Positions 49,478 through 59,321 of a DNA stretch of 64,000 nucleotides are shown piece after piece; positions within the stretch are counted from its first letter, which is position 1, and every line of letters starts with the position of its first letter. The notes under the pieces are model-generated. The model saw only the letters and a list, made by a program, of their open reading frames with translations. It had not been told where the DNA came from and did not search any database. The position numbers and the translations under genes are program-made. The stretch spans positions 186,001 to 250,000 of the forward strand of contig JBQMRN010000001.1 of the NCBI GenBank assembly GCA_052171895.1, read 5' to 3'. The stretch is from Arsenophonus sp052171895 (lineage in GTDB: Bacteria > Pseudomonadota > Gammaproteobacteria > Enterobacterales > Enterobacteriaceae).

Positions 49478-50911
49478 GAGTTATTCTTATTTTTGTCTAT
49501 GGAGTTTTTGAGATAGTCGCGTATCCTGCTGATTAATTTTATAAATAATTTTAACAATATAAAGATGATATGTCATCAAAAAGTTTACTCTACAGATATC
49601 TGCGAAACCAGATATTACCTATGATCCCTTGTATAAACTAATCCGTAATTGTGCCAAGCATCTGATAGCCACCACTGTTGAGGGATGAGCTAAAAGCCAT
49701 CCTGCGATAACATGCTGAATACTGCCTTCTCGACAGGCGTCATGTTGTGCCGTCGTCTGTAACGGTTATTATTTGCCACAGCATAGTATATAGACCAGTA
49801 TTGGCGATATTGAAAGTAAAGTACCTAAGGTCCAGGAGAGGGGATACCAACAGCAACAGAATATGCTTCAATAGCTTGTTGCTATCGGCTTAACTGAAGC
49901 GTGTAAAAACATCGAAAAGTTGCTGCCATGGCTATACTTGGCGAGGAATATCCGTCGGTGATTTTACGAGCCATAGTACTGATTCTCGCTAAAAAAGTAG
50001 ATGGTTTCTCTGTGGTGGTAGTAACACTCAATCAGAAGACTAAAACAGCAATGGCTTCAAGAGTACACAAGCAATGGTATAATCTGCGTGATTTAAGCGA
50101 TACCGTGCTACGTTTATTTCTTAACCGATAGCATAGGCAGTTCTATCAAGCAAAATAATTGCTTTTGCCTGCGGGTTATTATTTGCGTTACTGAGGATGG
50201 ACGTAAGGAAGTAGTTGCGGTATAAGATGGTTATTGAGAGTCAGAAGGGAACTTGGTCTAACTTTTTAATGGTCTGCAAGCGTGTGCATTAATCGTATTT
50301 ATTTCGCTTGTTAGGTGAGAGGATGTGCTTGGTTTTGGTAATACAATGGAAAGATATTCTCGGACACGTGTAGCACCAACGCTGTTGAGTACACAAAGCA
50401 GCTAATGTGCTAGCTTCACTCTTAAAAGGTATGCAACAAAAAGTTAAGGCTGAGCTTCTGGGTGGAGGTCTCTGGCTAGCAGAGAGAAATGATGCCGCTA
50501 ATAAAGTTTTTGATGTTTTTGCAAGGTTTTAGCAAGTATATCTCCTTCAGTGATAAAAAGCTGGAGAAAGATCAAGAAGATCTTGCTGGAATTCTTCTAC
50601 GATTTTTCCGTCATGGCACCTACTACCATTGGTGTTAATAAGAACGACGAATCTGATTGAATCGACTGTTTCAATAGTCAAGTCAGGCTACGAAACTGAC
50701 GAGCGAATAACTATACTATAATTTGAGAAGAACAACCCTTTCAATGGTATTTAAGCTTCTTCCGTCTGGTTAGAAAAGCTGGAACCAGCGAAGGGGATAT
50801 TTATGACCCTGTTGGTAAACAACTTCTAATTTAAGAAAGGGGAACATATTCGCGAAGCATCATAGCAGAATATGTCTGACCCATCTCATATACCAGATTT
50901 GCTAATAACTC
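49478..50911 (+). mobile_element. IS256-family remnant 13, near full length
   Basis: 1434 bases with both terminal repeats (GAGTTATTCTTATTTTTGTC left; ATACCAGATTTGCTAATAACTC right). Pieces: SLYRYLRNQILPMIPCI-frame (49570), IGDIESKVPKVQER-like (49795), EKLLPWLYLARNIRR-like (49915), a KTKTAMASRVHKQW segment at 50040, and the 3' end near 50830. Many stops. Confidence 0.85.
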
Positions 50912-50940
50912 GCAAGATATTTCTATAACACTAGTACTGA

Positions 50941-50977
50941 TAAAAAAGAATTACCTTTATACGATTAATTAAAGGTA
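50941..50977 (-). terminator. Terminator downstream of rplI
   Basis: Inverted repeat TACCTTTA (50952-50959) and TAAAGGTA (50970-50977). On the minus strand it is followed by ATTCTTTTTTATC, as expected for a Rho-independent terminator of the rpsF-rplI operon, about 90 bases beyond the rplI stop. Confidence 0.6.
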
Positions 50978-51066
50978 GCAATGATCTAGTAGTTGCCAGG
51001 AATTAGAACAAAAATACCATCTAATACACTGCTGTTTTTGTTTGTGCCTAATAATCCAGAAAGCAA

Positions 51067-51516
51067 TTATTCAGCAATAATATTTACATTCCCTTTTGCA
51101 AATACGTCACTATGAACTTGGAAATGAACTTCGTGTTCACCAACAGTCCGCAATACACCATTTGGTAAGCGAATTTCGCTTTTCATAACTTCAACACCGG
51201 CAGCAGTAACTGCCTGAGCAATATCACGACTTCCGATTGAACCAAATAATTTACCTTCATCACCGGCTTTAGAAACAATGATTATTGTTGCTAATGAATT
51301 AATTTTTTCAGCGCGTCCTTTAGCTACAGCTAAAATATCAGCTAATTTAGCTTCTAATTCAGCACGACGTACTTTAAAAAATTCAATATTTTTTTTATTT
51401 GCATGAACAGCTTTTCCCTGCGGAACTAAATAGTTACGAGCATAACCTGTTTTAACATCAACTTTATCACCCAGGCTACCCAGGTTTGATACTTTATCCA
51501 GTAAAATAATTTGCAT
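51067..51516 (-). CDS. rplI: 50S ribosomal protein L9
   Basis: L9 binds 23S rRNA domain V and stretches outward from the ribosome. From the ATG at 51516 the protein is 149 residues, the family length, starting MQIILLDKVSNLGSLGDKV. The N-terminal domain (1-50, GYARNYLVPQGKA), a long connecting helix and the C-terminal domain are intact. The frame is open 11 codons further upstream, but that extension lacks family support. Last gene of the rpsF operon. Confidence 0.96.
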   Translation of the reverse strand: MQIILLDKVSNLGSLGDKVDVKTGYARNYLVPQGKAVHANKKNIEFFKVRRAELEAKLADILAVAKGRAEKINSLATIIIVSKAGDEGKLFGSIGSRDIAQAVTAAGVEVMKSEIRLPNGVLRTVGEHEVHFQVHSDVFAKGNVNIIAE

Positions 51517-51554
51517 TACCTTATAATCCTTAAGTTGTAAATGGACCATACCAA

Positions 51555-51782
51555 TTATTGATGAGGATCAGTATATGACAACAGAGACAGATAACGAGCG
51601 CGTTTGATAGCACGAGCTAGCTGACGCTGATATTTTGCACGAGTACCAGTGATACGACTTGGTACAATTTTACCACTTTCAGTAATATAGTTTTTTAGTG
51701 TTGCGATATCTTTATAATCAATCTCTTTAACGCCTTCTGCTGTGAAACGGCAAAACTTACGACGACGGAAATAACGTGCCAT
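51555..51782 (-). CDS. rpsR: 30S ribosomal protein S18
   Basis: S18 pairs with S6 in the small-subunit platform. 75 residues from the ATG at 51782, the E. coli length, starting MARYFRRRKFCRFTAEG. The signature IVPSRITGTRAKYQRQLARA is present. The gene starts 5 bases after the old priB stop position. Intact although priB before it is not. Confidence 0.96.
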   Translation of the reverse strand: MARYFRRRKFCRFTAEGVKEIDYKDIATLKNYITESGKIVPSRITGTRAKYQRQLARAIKRARYLSLLSYTDPHQ

Positions 51783-51786
51783 TTGG

Positions 51787-52107
51787 CTAGTCTCCAAAAT
51801 CTATCAATTCAATCTACTCGGCGTGAAGCACTAAATTATTCAAGCTATTAGCGCTATGATAGCTGCTAATAAAACTGATAACAGTGATTCGACTACCGAC
51901 CGTTATACTGTGAGTAAACTATTGTAATTTTCTTCACTGGCCATAATGTCTATTCTAGACCATACTTGCCAATTAAAATCGGCCTCCTGCTGCTGTGAAC
52001 GATCTTCGAATACAAACTGATAGTGAGAAACGCCAGCTGGACTGACTTTTCTTATGGGTGCATTACAGATTTTTCCTGACAGCACGCACCAATTGATTTG
52101 TATTCAT
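51787..52107 (-). pseudogene. priB: Primosomal replication protein N (PriB), frame-shifted
   Basis: PriB is a single-strand DNA-binding protein that helps restart replication with PriA and DnaT. The start MNTNQLV is at 52107 in one frame, then LSGKICNAPIRKVSPAGVSH continues in a second frame to LTV and a stop near 51904. The rest, HSITVGSRITVISFIS and NNLVLHAE, is in a third frame with a stop before IELIDFGD at 51787. Two shifts and one stop, so the protein is lost. The nucleotide sequence is otherwise well preserved, which suggests recent loss. Confidence 0.85.
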
Positions 52108-52155
52108 AACTAAAATTACTCTTCAGAATTCTCTCCCCCTTCAATTCTTTCCAGG

Positions 52156-52509
52156 TCATTCATCAAGAAAATCACGACTACGATGATCCTCTTTGGCTTT
52201 AATTATTGGAGAAGCTTCAGTAACCGTATGTTTAACACGTATAACTATGCTGCGGACAATGGCATCATTAAAGCGAAAGTTTGTTTCTAACTCATCAATC
52301 ACTTCTTGCGGTGCTTCAATGTTCATTAGCACATAGTGTGCTTTGTGTAATTTATTGATTGGATAAGCCAATTGACGCCGACCCCAGTCTTCCAAGCGAT
52401 GGATTTGACCTTGTGCTTTAGTAATAGAACCACTATAACGCTCAATCATACTTGCAACTTGCTTGCTTTGGTCTGGGTGAACCATAAAAACAATTTCGTA
52501 ATGACGCAT
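52156..52509 (-). CDS. rpsF: 30S ribosomal protein S6
   Basis: S6 binds S18 and 16S rRNA in the platform. 117 residues, starting MRHYEIVFMVHPDQSKQV. The core LEDWGRRQLAYPINKLHKAHYV is intact. The acidic C-terminal tail is shorter than in E. coli (131-135 residues). First gene of the rpsF-priB-rpsR-rplI operon. A GGAG site lies upstream of the ATG. Confidence 0.96.
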   Translation of the reverse strand: MRHYEIVFMVHPDQSKQVASMIERYSGSITKAQGQIHRLEDWGRRQLAYPINKLHKAHYVLMNIEAPQEVIDELETNFRFNDAIVRSIVIRVKHTVTEASPIIKAKEDHRSRDFLDE

Positions 52510-52721
52510 GAGTTTTGCTCCTTACGGATTAATCAGCCTCCTGTTATGGTCAGCTGTATCCCTCGAGGCAAGGAAAACTTATTTAAGCTCAGCTGAAAAA
52601 TCGATGCGTAACTATACCTATCCCTTAGTTAAAACTCAAGCAATAGATTAAATGATCACTTATCAAGAATTAAATTAGGTTAGGTAATGTTGTCAACATT
52701 AGCAATGATCTTACTTTTTTC

Positions 52722-53459
52722 TCAATGAATGCGCCGTTGACGTACTGCTTCAAATAAACAAACGCCCGTTGCAACAGAGACATTTAAAGACGAAACCATG
52801 CCTGCCATTGGAATACTAATCAGTTCATTACAATGTTCCCTTGTTAATCGACGCATACCTTCATCTTCAGCCCCCATCACCAATGCAATAGCTCCGATTA
52901 ACTTACTTTCATATAATGTATGATTAGCGTCACCTGCGGTACCAACAATCCAAATATGATGCTGCTGCAATTGACGTAGTGTCCGCACAAGATTGGTAAC
53001 TCGTATTAATGGCATACTCTCAGCTGCACCACAGGCAACTTTTTTAGCGATGGCATTAAGTTGAGCTGATTTATCCTTTGGTACAATAACCACATTAATA
53101 CCCGCTGCCTCTGCACTACGTAAACAAGCACCTAAGTTATGTGGATCGGTAATACCATCTAATATAAGCAAAAAAGGTAATTGCACCTGAGAAATAATAA
53201 TATCTAAATCACTTTCTTGATATTCTCGTCCGAATTTTACCTGAGTAAAAATACCCTGATGAACAGCGTTCTTTGTTTGCCTATCCATCCATTGACGATT
53301 AGCTAACTGGATAATAATACCTAATTTTTTAAGTTGCTGAATAATCGGAAATAAACGTTTATCTTTACAGCCTTTTAGTATAAAAACTTGTTTTAAACGT
53401 GAAGGATCGCGTTCCAGCAGTGCTTGGACTGCATGAATACCATAAATAATTTCACTCAT
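52722..53459 (-). CDS. rlmB: 23S rRNA 2'-O-ribose methyltransferase RlmB
   Basis: A SpoU-type knotted methyltransferase that methylates G2251 of 23S rRNA. 245 residues (E. coli 243). Begins MSEIIYGIHAVQALLER; the N-terminal substrate domain covers about 1-75, and the catalytic domain has motif 1 DGITDPHNLGACLRSAEAAG, motif 2 ALVMGAEDEGMRRLT and motif 3 ISIPMAGMVSSLNVSVATG. 71 bases downstream of rnr, the usual pair. Intact. Confidence 0.96.
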   Translation of the reverse strand: MSEIIYGIHAVQALLERDPSRLKQVFILKGCKDKRLFPIIQQLKKLGIIIQLANRQWMDRQTKNAVHQGIFTQVKFGREYQESDLDIIISQVQLPFLLILDGITDPHNLGACLRSAEAAGINVVIVPKDKSAQLNAIAKKVACGAAESMPLIRVTNLVRTLRQLQQHHIWIVGTAGDANHTLYESKLIGAIALVMGAEDEGMRRLTREHCNELISIPMAGMVSSLNVSVATGVCLFEAVRQRRIH

Positions 53460-53530
53460 AAATTTATCGATTACTTAATAAGTTTTAAAGATAGTCAATC
53501 ACTCCTAATAAAGATTATTAATAAAAATAA

Positions 53531-55984
53531 CTAAGATTTTTTTGTGCTTTTTTGATATCCTTTTTTAACTTTCAATTTTTCGGCAATCTTTCTGCTTTTA
53601 TCAGAAACCTTTTTCTTTTTCTTATCTGATTTTTTAGCATTATTAGTGCCTAATTTATTAGGTTTAACAAATACACTATTAGATTTAAGATTTTTATCTT
53701 GGTTATGATCTATATTCTGATGAATTGAAATTATTTTTTTAAATTGTTTTTTTGCTTTTTCTTTTGCTATTTTACCTGGATTTTTTACCTTATGTAAAGT
53801 TGATATCAACGCGAAATCTATCTTACGTTCATCCATATGTACAGCTTCAACACTAATTTTAACTTCATCACCAAGACGATATACCATACCTGAAAACTCA
53901 CCAATAAGTCGCTGGCCTATATTATCGTAGCGATAGTAATCATTATTAAGTGAAGAGACATGCACCAGACCATCAATAAAAAGATTTTTTAAACGGACAA
54001 AAAAGCCAAAACTCGTGACATTGGTGATAATGCCAGTAAATAAATTGCCAACTTGATCTTGCATAAAATCACATTTTAACCAATCAGCAACATCTCTCGT
54101 TGCTTCATCAGCTCGCCGTTCTGTCATTGAACAATGTTCACCTAATTGCAACATTTCATGGGTGTCAGCATGCCAACCACCCGTGAGTGTCGAACGATCT
54201 TGATTATTTCCATGTTGGCCAGATAAAAGATATTTTATCGAACGATGTAGCGCTAAATCAGGATATCGACGGATAGGTGAAGTGAAATGGGCATAAGATT
54301 GCACTGCTAAGCCAAAATGCCCTCTATTTTCAGTATCATAAATAGCCTGTTTCATTGAGCGCAAAATCATTGTTTGCAACAATACATGATCAGGACGTTC
54401 ATTGATTTCGTACATGATTTTAGCATAATCAGCTGACTGAGGTTTCATACCACCTGGCAATGTCAAATTAAACTCACTAAATAAGATCCGTAAGTTTATA
54501 ATGCTCTCTTGTTTTGGCCTATCATGAACACGGTATAAGTTAGGCTCTTTATTTTGCTCAACAAAACGTGCAGCAGCGATATTTGCTAAAATCATACACT
54601 CTTCAATTAATTTATGAGCATCATTACGTTCAATAGGCTCAATCCGCTCAATGCGTTTTTCTGCATTAAAAATAAATTTGATTTCTTCAGATTCAAAAGA
54701 AATAGCGCCTCGTTTTATGCGCGTGCTATCTAACGCTTTATATAATCGATGAAGTTGTTCTAGATGTGGCACTAGATCTTGATAACGTTGACGTAATTCT
54801 TCGTCACCCTGTAAAACTTTCGAGACTTTAGTATAAGTTAATCTGGCATGAGAACGCATCACCGCTTCATAGAATTTAGATGAAGTGATTTGCCCCTCTG
54901 GGGATAACTGCATTTCACATACCATGCAAAACCTTTCGACTTCAGGGTTTAATGAACATAAGCCATTAGAAAGAATTTCAGGTAACATTGGGATCACCCG
55001 TGATGGGAAATATATCGAATTTCCACGACTAACCGCTTCATTATCTAAAGCAGTTTGTGGTCGTACATAATAACTAACATCAGCAATGGCAACCAACAAG
55101 CACCAACCACCATCTTCTTTTGGCATGCAGTAAACTGCATCATCAAAATCACGGGCATCTTCACCATCAATAGTGACTAACGGTAGATGGCATAAATCTA
55201 CTCGCCCTTTTTTTGCTGAGGCAGGGATCTCTTCGGATAAATCAGCAACCTCTTTCTCAACTTGTGGCGGCCAGCTATATGGAATTTCATAGGTTCTTAA
55301 TGCAATCTCTACCGCCATATTAGTATCCATGCTTTCGCCTAATACTTGGATAATATTTCCTACTGCCTGACTATGGCGTGCTGGTCTGGTTGTCATCTCA
55401 ACGATAACCACATTTCCCATTCTAGCACCATTAACTTGTTCTTTAGGGATTAAAATATCAAATGATAGTCGACTATCATCAGGGACTACATATCCCATTT
55501 CAGACTCTAAAAAATAACGTCCAACAATATGATTATTTCGTGGAACAAGCACTCGAACAATGCGAACTTCTATACGTCCTCGCCGATCTTTACCCAATGG
55601 TTGGACAAGCACAATATCACCATGCAGCGCTTTTTTCATTTCTTCTAAAGAAAGGTAAAAATCGTCTTTTTGACCTTCTATTCGTAAGAAACCAAAACCA
55701 TCACGATGGCCAATAACAGTGCCTTTTAGTAAATCAAGACGTTCAGGTAAGGCATAACATTGACGACGAGTAAATACCAATTGCTCATCATGTTCCATAG
55801 CACGTAAACGGCGACGCAAAGCCTCTAACTCTTCTTGCTTAGTTAACTTTAATATTCTGGCGATTTTCTCTCGACTTACAGGAGTAGTAAATTTTGCTAA
55901 TATCTGTAAGATATATTCACGACTTGCAATTGGTAAATGATATTTCTCAGCCTCTCGTTCCTTATAAGGATCTTTTGCCATCAA
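53531..55984 (-). CDS. rnr: Ribonuclease R
   Basis: A processive 3'-5' exoribonuclease of the RNB family that degrades structured RNA. 817 residues (E. coli 813). N-terminal helix-turn-helix (about 20-80), cold-shock domains (about 85-240), the RNB catalytic domain with IDGEDARDFDDAVYC (about 271-285, metal-binding Asp residues present) and the HFTSPIRRYPDL motif, an S1 domain near 645-725, and a Lys-rich tail from about 735. Intact. In E. coli nsrR lies just upstream; here it is a pseudogene. Confidence 0.96.
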   Translation of the reverse strand: MMAKDPYKEREAEKYHLPIASREYILQILAKFTTPVSREKIARILKLTKQEELEALRRRLRAMEHDEQLVFTRRQCYALPERLDLLKGTVIGHRDGFGFLRIEGQKDDFYLSLEEMKKALHGDIVLVQPLGKDRRGRIEVRIVRVLVPRNNHIVGRYFLESEMGYVVPDDSRLSFDILIPKEQVNGARMGNVVIVEMTTRPARHSQAVGNIIQVLGESMDTNMAVEIALRTYEIPYSWPPQVEKEVADLSEEIPASAKKGRVDLCHLPLVTIDGEDARDFDDAVYCMPKEDGGWCLLVAIADVSYYVRPQTALDNEAVSRGNSIYFPSRVIPMLPEILSNGLCSLNPEVERFCMVCEMQLSPEGQITSSKFYEAVMRSHARLTYTKVSKVLQGDEELRQRYQDLVPHLEQLHRLYKALDSTRIKRGAISFESEEIKFIFNAEKRIERIEPIERNDAHKLIEECMILANIAAARFVEQNKEPNLYRVHDRPKQESIINLRILFSEFNLTLPGGMKPQSADYAKIMYEINERPDHVLLQTMILRSMKQAIYDTENRGHFGLAVQSYAHFTSPIRRYPDLALHRSIKYLLSGQHGNNQDRSTLTGGWHADTHEMLQLGEHCSMTERRADEATRDVADWLKCDFMQDQVGNLFTGIITNVTSFGFFVRLKNLFIDGLVHVSSLNNDYYRYDNIGQRLIGEFSGMVYRLGDEVKISVEAVHMDERKIDFALISTLHKVKNPGKIAKEKAKKQFKKIISIHQNIDHNQDKNLKSNSVFVKPNKLGTNNAKKSDKKKKKVSDKSRKIAEKLKVKKGYQKSTKKS

Positions 55985-56151
55985 CCACCTCCACTACCAC
56001 ATCGATTAATATACCTAAAAATACTTAGGCTTATTGTTTATTTTAACAGTAACTTATAAAGAGTGGTTCGTTATTTTTATAAGATCAGCCAGTGTATATT
56101 ATCTAATTCATTTAAAAATGATTAATGAGTTAATTTAATATCTGCTTTAAT

Positions 56152-56303
56152 ACAGGTAATATCTAGTTTCATGGATACCCCTTTCTAGGGTAGGTTTTTC
56201 ATGGTATATCATCTCTCTATTGTTGAAATAATTTATAAAATCAATAAGCAGCAGGATACGCTTCCATCTCCGAAACTTCCATACTCTAAAATGAGTATAA
56301 TTC
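56152..56303 (-). mobile_element. IS256-family remnant 14, 5' end only
   Basis: 152 bases of the 5' end in the minus direction. It runs from the start of the transposase (GGTATATCATCTCTCTATTG on the plus strand at 56201, then the CAGGATACGC--CATCTCCGAAACT segment) to the left terminal repeat at 56303. It abuts the broken nsrR. Confidence 0.75.
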
Positions 56304-56619
56304 ACTTTAATTAAGAAGCAGAAGTAATATGGCATAAATCGCTATTGAAATTGACTAATCGCGGCTCTAAACAAACGAACAATTTCTCCTATCCGGATCT
56401 GATAAGCTGGCTAGCCTAACTAAATACCCCCATTCCTCCTTTCACCACAGCAATAAGTTCAACTTGCCTTAATTTATTAAGAATTTTTCTCATATAGTTA
56501 TGTTAGACGCCGTATATATTAGTAACTTCAGTAATATTACTCATTTTATTCTCAGGTAATGACGCTATATAAATCAATGGCTCTTAAGCCATAATCGCTA
56601 AAATTTGTTAAATGTACAT
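56304..56619 (-). pseudogene. nsrR: Nitric-oxide-sensing repressor NsrR, degraded
   Basis: A Rrf2-family iron-sulfur repressor gene in the purA-nsrR-rnr order. A GGAGG site precedes the start near 56619. Read on the minus strand with frame changes: VHLTNFSDYGLRA, PLIYIASLPENKMSNITEVT, NIYGV, HNYMRKILNKL and a piece with SDLCHIT at the end. The Cys cluster is damaged, and an IS256 end replaces the C-terminal part. Not functional. Confidence 0.8.
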
Positions 56620-56762
56620 TAACCTCCTGGTTATAAAACAAAAATTAAAAGACACTTTTTTTAAGGTTAATGCATCTAGTTATATCTATAATGTAAATTA
56701 TTATGCTATCAATTAAAATTGATCAGTAAATTAGGTAACATGAATTACTAGATATAAAAATA

Positions 56763-56795
56763 ACGCCTGAATATTCAGGCGTCACACTAACCATA
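56763..56795 (-). terminator. Terminator downstream of purA
   Basis: Perfect palindrome ACGCCTGA-ATAT-TCAGGCGT at 56763-56782, about 45 bases after the purA stop. On the minus strand it is followed by TATTTTTATATC, a reasonable T-rich tail. Confidence 0.7.
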
Positions 56796-56828
56796 CCACT
56801 CATTGAGTAATATTATTAAGTAGTAAAA

Positions 56829-58127
56829 TTACACATCAAAAGGATCTTGTAATATCATTGTTTCATCACGATCAGGCCCTGTTGAAATAATATCTACCGG
56901 GATGCCAGTTAATTCTTCAATTCGTTTAATATAATCAATAGCTGCTTTAGGTAATTGATTATATTCTTTTACCCCAAAAGTACTTTTATTCCAGCCTGGT
57001 AATGTTTCATATATTGGGGTTAAAGCTTCCCATTCTTCTGCTGATAATGGCGTTATAGTCAATTCACTTCCATCTGGTTTGCGATAAGCAACGCAAAGTT
57101 TCACTTCATCCAAACCATCTAATATATCTAATTTAGTTAAACAGAAACCGGAAAGAGAATTGATTTGAGCTGCTCGTTTAATAGCAACAATATCTAACCA
57201 ACCTGTACGACGGCAACGGCCTGTTGTTGCACCAAATTCTTGCCCTTTTTCACGCAGGTATTTTCCTGTTTCATCAAATAATTCTGTTGGAAAAGGACCG
57301 CTACCAACACGGGTAGAATAAGCTTTTAATATTCCTAAAACATAATCAATATAACGTGGACCTAAGCCTGATCCAGTACTAACGCTACCAGCCGTAGTGT
57401 TTGATGAAGTCACATAGGGATAAGTACCATGATCAATATCCAGCAATGTTCCCTGAGCCCCTTCATACATCACTAATTCGTCTTTTTGATGCGCTTTATA
57501 TAATAAATCAGCAACATCAAGGCTCATCTCCATCAAAATATCTGCATTAACCATAATATCATCTAATGTTTTTTGGTAATCGATTGCAGGGGTTTTATAA
57601 TAATTTACTAATTGAAAGTTATGGTAATCAAGAATTTCTTTAAGTTTGACTGAAAACGTATTTTTATTAAATAGATCAGTAACACGTAATCCACGCCTGG
57701 CAACTTTATCTTCATAAACAGGTCCAATACCTCGGCCTGTCGTTCCTATCGCTTTTGTGCCTAGTGCTTTTTCACGTGCGTTATCTAAAGCAACATGATA
57801 GGGCAAGATTAATGGACAAGCTCCTGAAATTTTAAGACGTTCACGTACCGCTACGCCACACGCTTCCAATTTTTTTATTTCATTTATTAATGCATCAGGC
57901 GCTAATACCACACCATTGCCAATGATGCTTATGATATTTTCATGCAAAATTCCAGATGGGATAAGATGGAGAACAGTTTTCTTAGCATTTACCACTAGGG
58001 TATGACCAGCATTATGGCCACCTTGATAACGAACAACATAGTTAGTGCGTTCAGTTAGTAAATCGACTATTTTTCCTTTACCTTCGTCACCCCATTGAGT
58101 ACCTAATACAACAACGTTCTTACCCAT
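56829..58127 (-). CDS. purA: Adenylosuccinate synthetase
   Basis: Converts IMP and aspartate with GTP to adenylosuccinate, the first step to AMP. 432 residues from the ATG at 58127, the E. coli length, starting MGKNVVVLGTQWGDEGKGKI. The P-loop-like GDEGKGK with Asp14 and Lys17, His42 in GGHNAGHT, the IMP-binding GTTGRGIGP and the GTP-binding end RIEELTGIPVDIISTGPDR are intact. PurH and PurD are dead in this genome region, so IMP must come from salvage. Four upstream in-frame codons lack support. Confidence 0.96.
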   Translation of the reverse strand: MGKNVVVLGTQWGDEGKGKIVDLLTERTNYVVRYQGGHNAGHTLVVNAKKTVLHLIPSGILHENIISIIGNGVVLAPDALINEIKKLEACGVAVRERLKISGACPLILPYHVALDNAREKALGTKAIGTTGRGIGPVYEDKVARRGLRVTDLFNKNTFSVKLKEILDYHNFQLVNYYKTPAIDYQKTLDDIMVNADILMEMSLDVADLLYKAHQKDELVMYEGAQGTLLDIDHGTYPYVTSSNTTAGSVSTGSGLGPRYIDYVLGILKAYSTRVGSGPFPTELFDETGKYLREKGQEFGATTGRCRRTGWLDIVAIKRAAQINSLSGFCLTKLDILDGLDEVKLCVAYRKPDGSELTITPLSAEEWEALTPIYETLPGWNKSTFGVKEYNQLPKAAIDYIKRIEELTGIPVDIISTGPDRDETMILQDPFDV

Positions 58128-58139
58128 TTTAAAATTCAC

Positions 58140-58326
58140 TCGATTGCTTAAAAAGGAATTCTACCATTTCAATCATTAGCTGCCAGCAATGTTTATAACA
58201 GCAATACCTTTTCGTGACAATATTAACAAATTAAAACCTACTACCTAATGCTGGGTTATCTAAAGTGATTTAGCAATTATTTCAATTATCTTTAAATGAT
58301 CACTGTACAGTATAGTATACCGTTCT
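58140..58326. other. Gap between hflC and purA
   Basis: In E. coli a small yjeT gene lies here. I see only AT-rich sequence without a readable frame; it presumably carries the purA promoter. Confidence 0.35.
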
Positions 58327-59319
58327 TTATTTAGTTGGTGCTTGCATATAACGGAAAAAATCACTGTCTGGGCTTAATACCATTACATCATCACCATTTT
58401 TACTAAAGCTCTTTTCGTATGCCCGCAAACTACGAATGAAAGCATAGAAATCAGGATCTTGATTAAATGCATCAGCAAATAGCTTAGTTGCCATTGCATC
58501 TCCTTCACCGTGTAATCTCAATGCCGTGCGTTCCGCTTCTGCCAATGTTTCGGTCACGGTTTTATCTGCTGCTGCACGGATCTTCACAGCCTCTTCTTGA
58601 CCTTGAGAACGATGCTGACGCGCTACAGCTTCTCGTTCAGCGCGCATACGCTGATATATCGCTTCTGAAACTTCACTTGGCAATTCAATACGTTTAATAC
58701 GAACATCAACAACTTCAATTCCTAACGCAGCCATGCTATTTGGATTAACAACTGGCAAGTTACCCTTGATCTCTTTATAGAAACGGGCTGCTGCCGAGGC
58801 TATAGCCTGATCAGCATCTTTTGTTGAATCAGTATCTGAACTAGAACCTTTATTAAGTGCGTCACGGACATCGATTGTCAAGTGCCCACGAGAATCGGTA
58901 ATAATATCTTTTACATTCAAACGGCCAAATTCTGAACGCAGGCGATCGCTAAATTTACGTTTCAGTAAAGTTTCAGCTTGATAAGGATTACCTCCACCGG
59001 TCGCAACATAGTAACGACTAAAATCAGTAATTCGCCATTTTAAATAAGAATCAACCATTAAATCTTTATTTTCTCTAGTCAGATAGCGATCTGCCTGAAT
59101 ATCCAATGTTTGAATACGAGCATCCAACATTTTTATCATTTCAATAAATGGTATTTTGAGATGCAAACCTGGCTCATAAATAATAGGTTTATTATCACCA
59201 TCACGTACAACCTTACCAAACCGTAAAATTATCCCTCTTTCTGTCTGTTGAACGGTAAAAATTGACATATACAATACAACTAATGTAGCAACAATAATAA
59301 CAATCATTGATTTATGCAT
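58327..59319 (-). CDS. hflC: FtsH modulator HflC
   Basis: With HflK it forms a large periplasm-facing SPFH complex around the membrane protease FtsH. 330 residues (E. coli 334). One N-terminal membrane segment at about 4-24, then the SPFH/band-7 domain (TVQQTERGIILRFGKV onward) and a coiled-coil region rich in Ala, Glu and Arg (about 225-280). Starts 2 bases after the hflK stop, so the two are translationally coupled. Intact. Confidence 0.95.
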   Translation of the reverse strand: MHKSMIVIIVATLVVLYMSIFTVQQTERGIILRFGKVVRDGDNKPIIYEPGLHLKIPFIEMIKMLDARIQTLDIQADRYLTRENKDLMVDSYLKWRITDFSRYYVATGGGNPYQAETLLKRKFSDRLRSEFGRLNVKDIITDSRGHLTIDVRDALNKGSSSDTDSTKDADQAIASAAARFYKEIKGNLPVVNPNSMAALGIEVVDVRIKRIELPSEVSEAIYQRMRAEREAVARQHRSQGQEEAVKIRAAADKTVTETLAEAERTALRLHGEGDAMATKLFADAFNQDPDFYAFIRSLRAYEKSFSKNGDDVMVLSPDSDFFRYMQAPTK

Positions 59320-59321
59320 GA

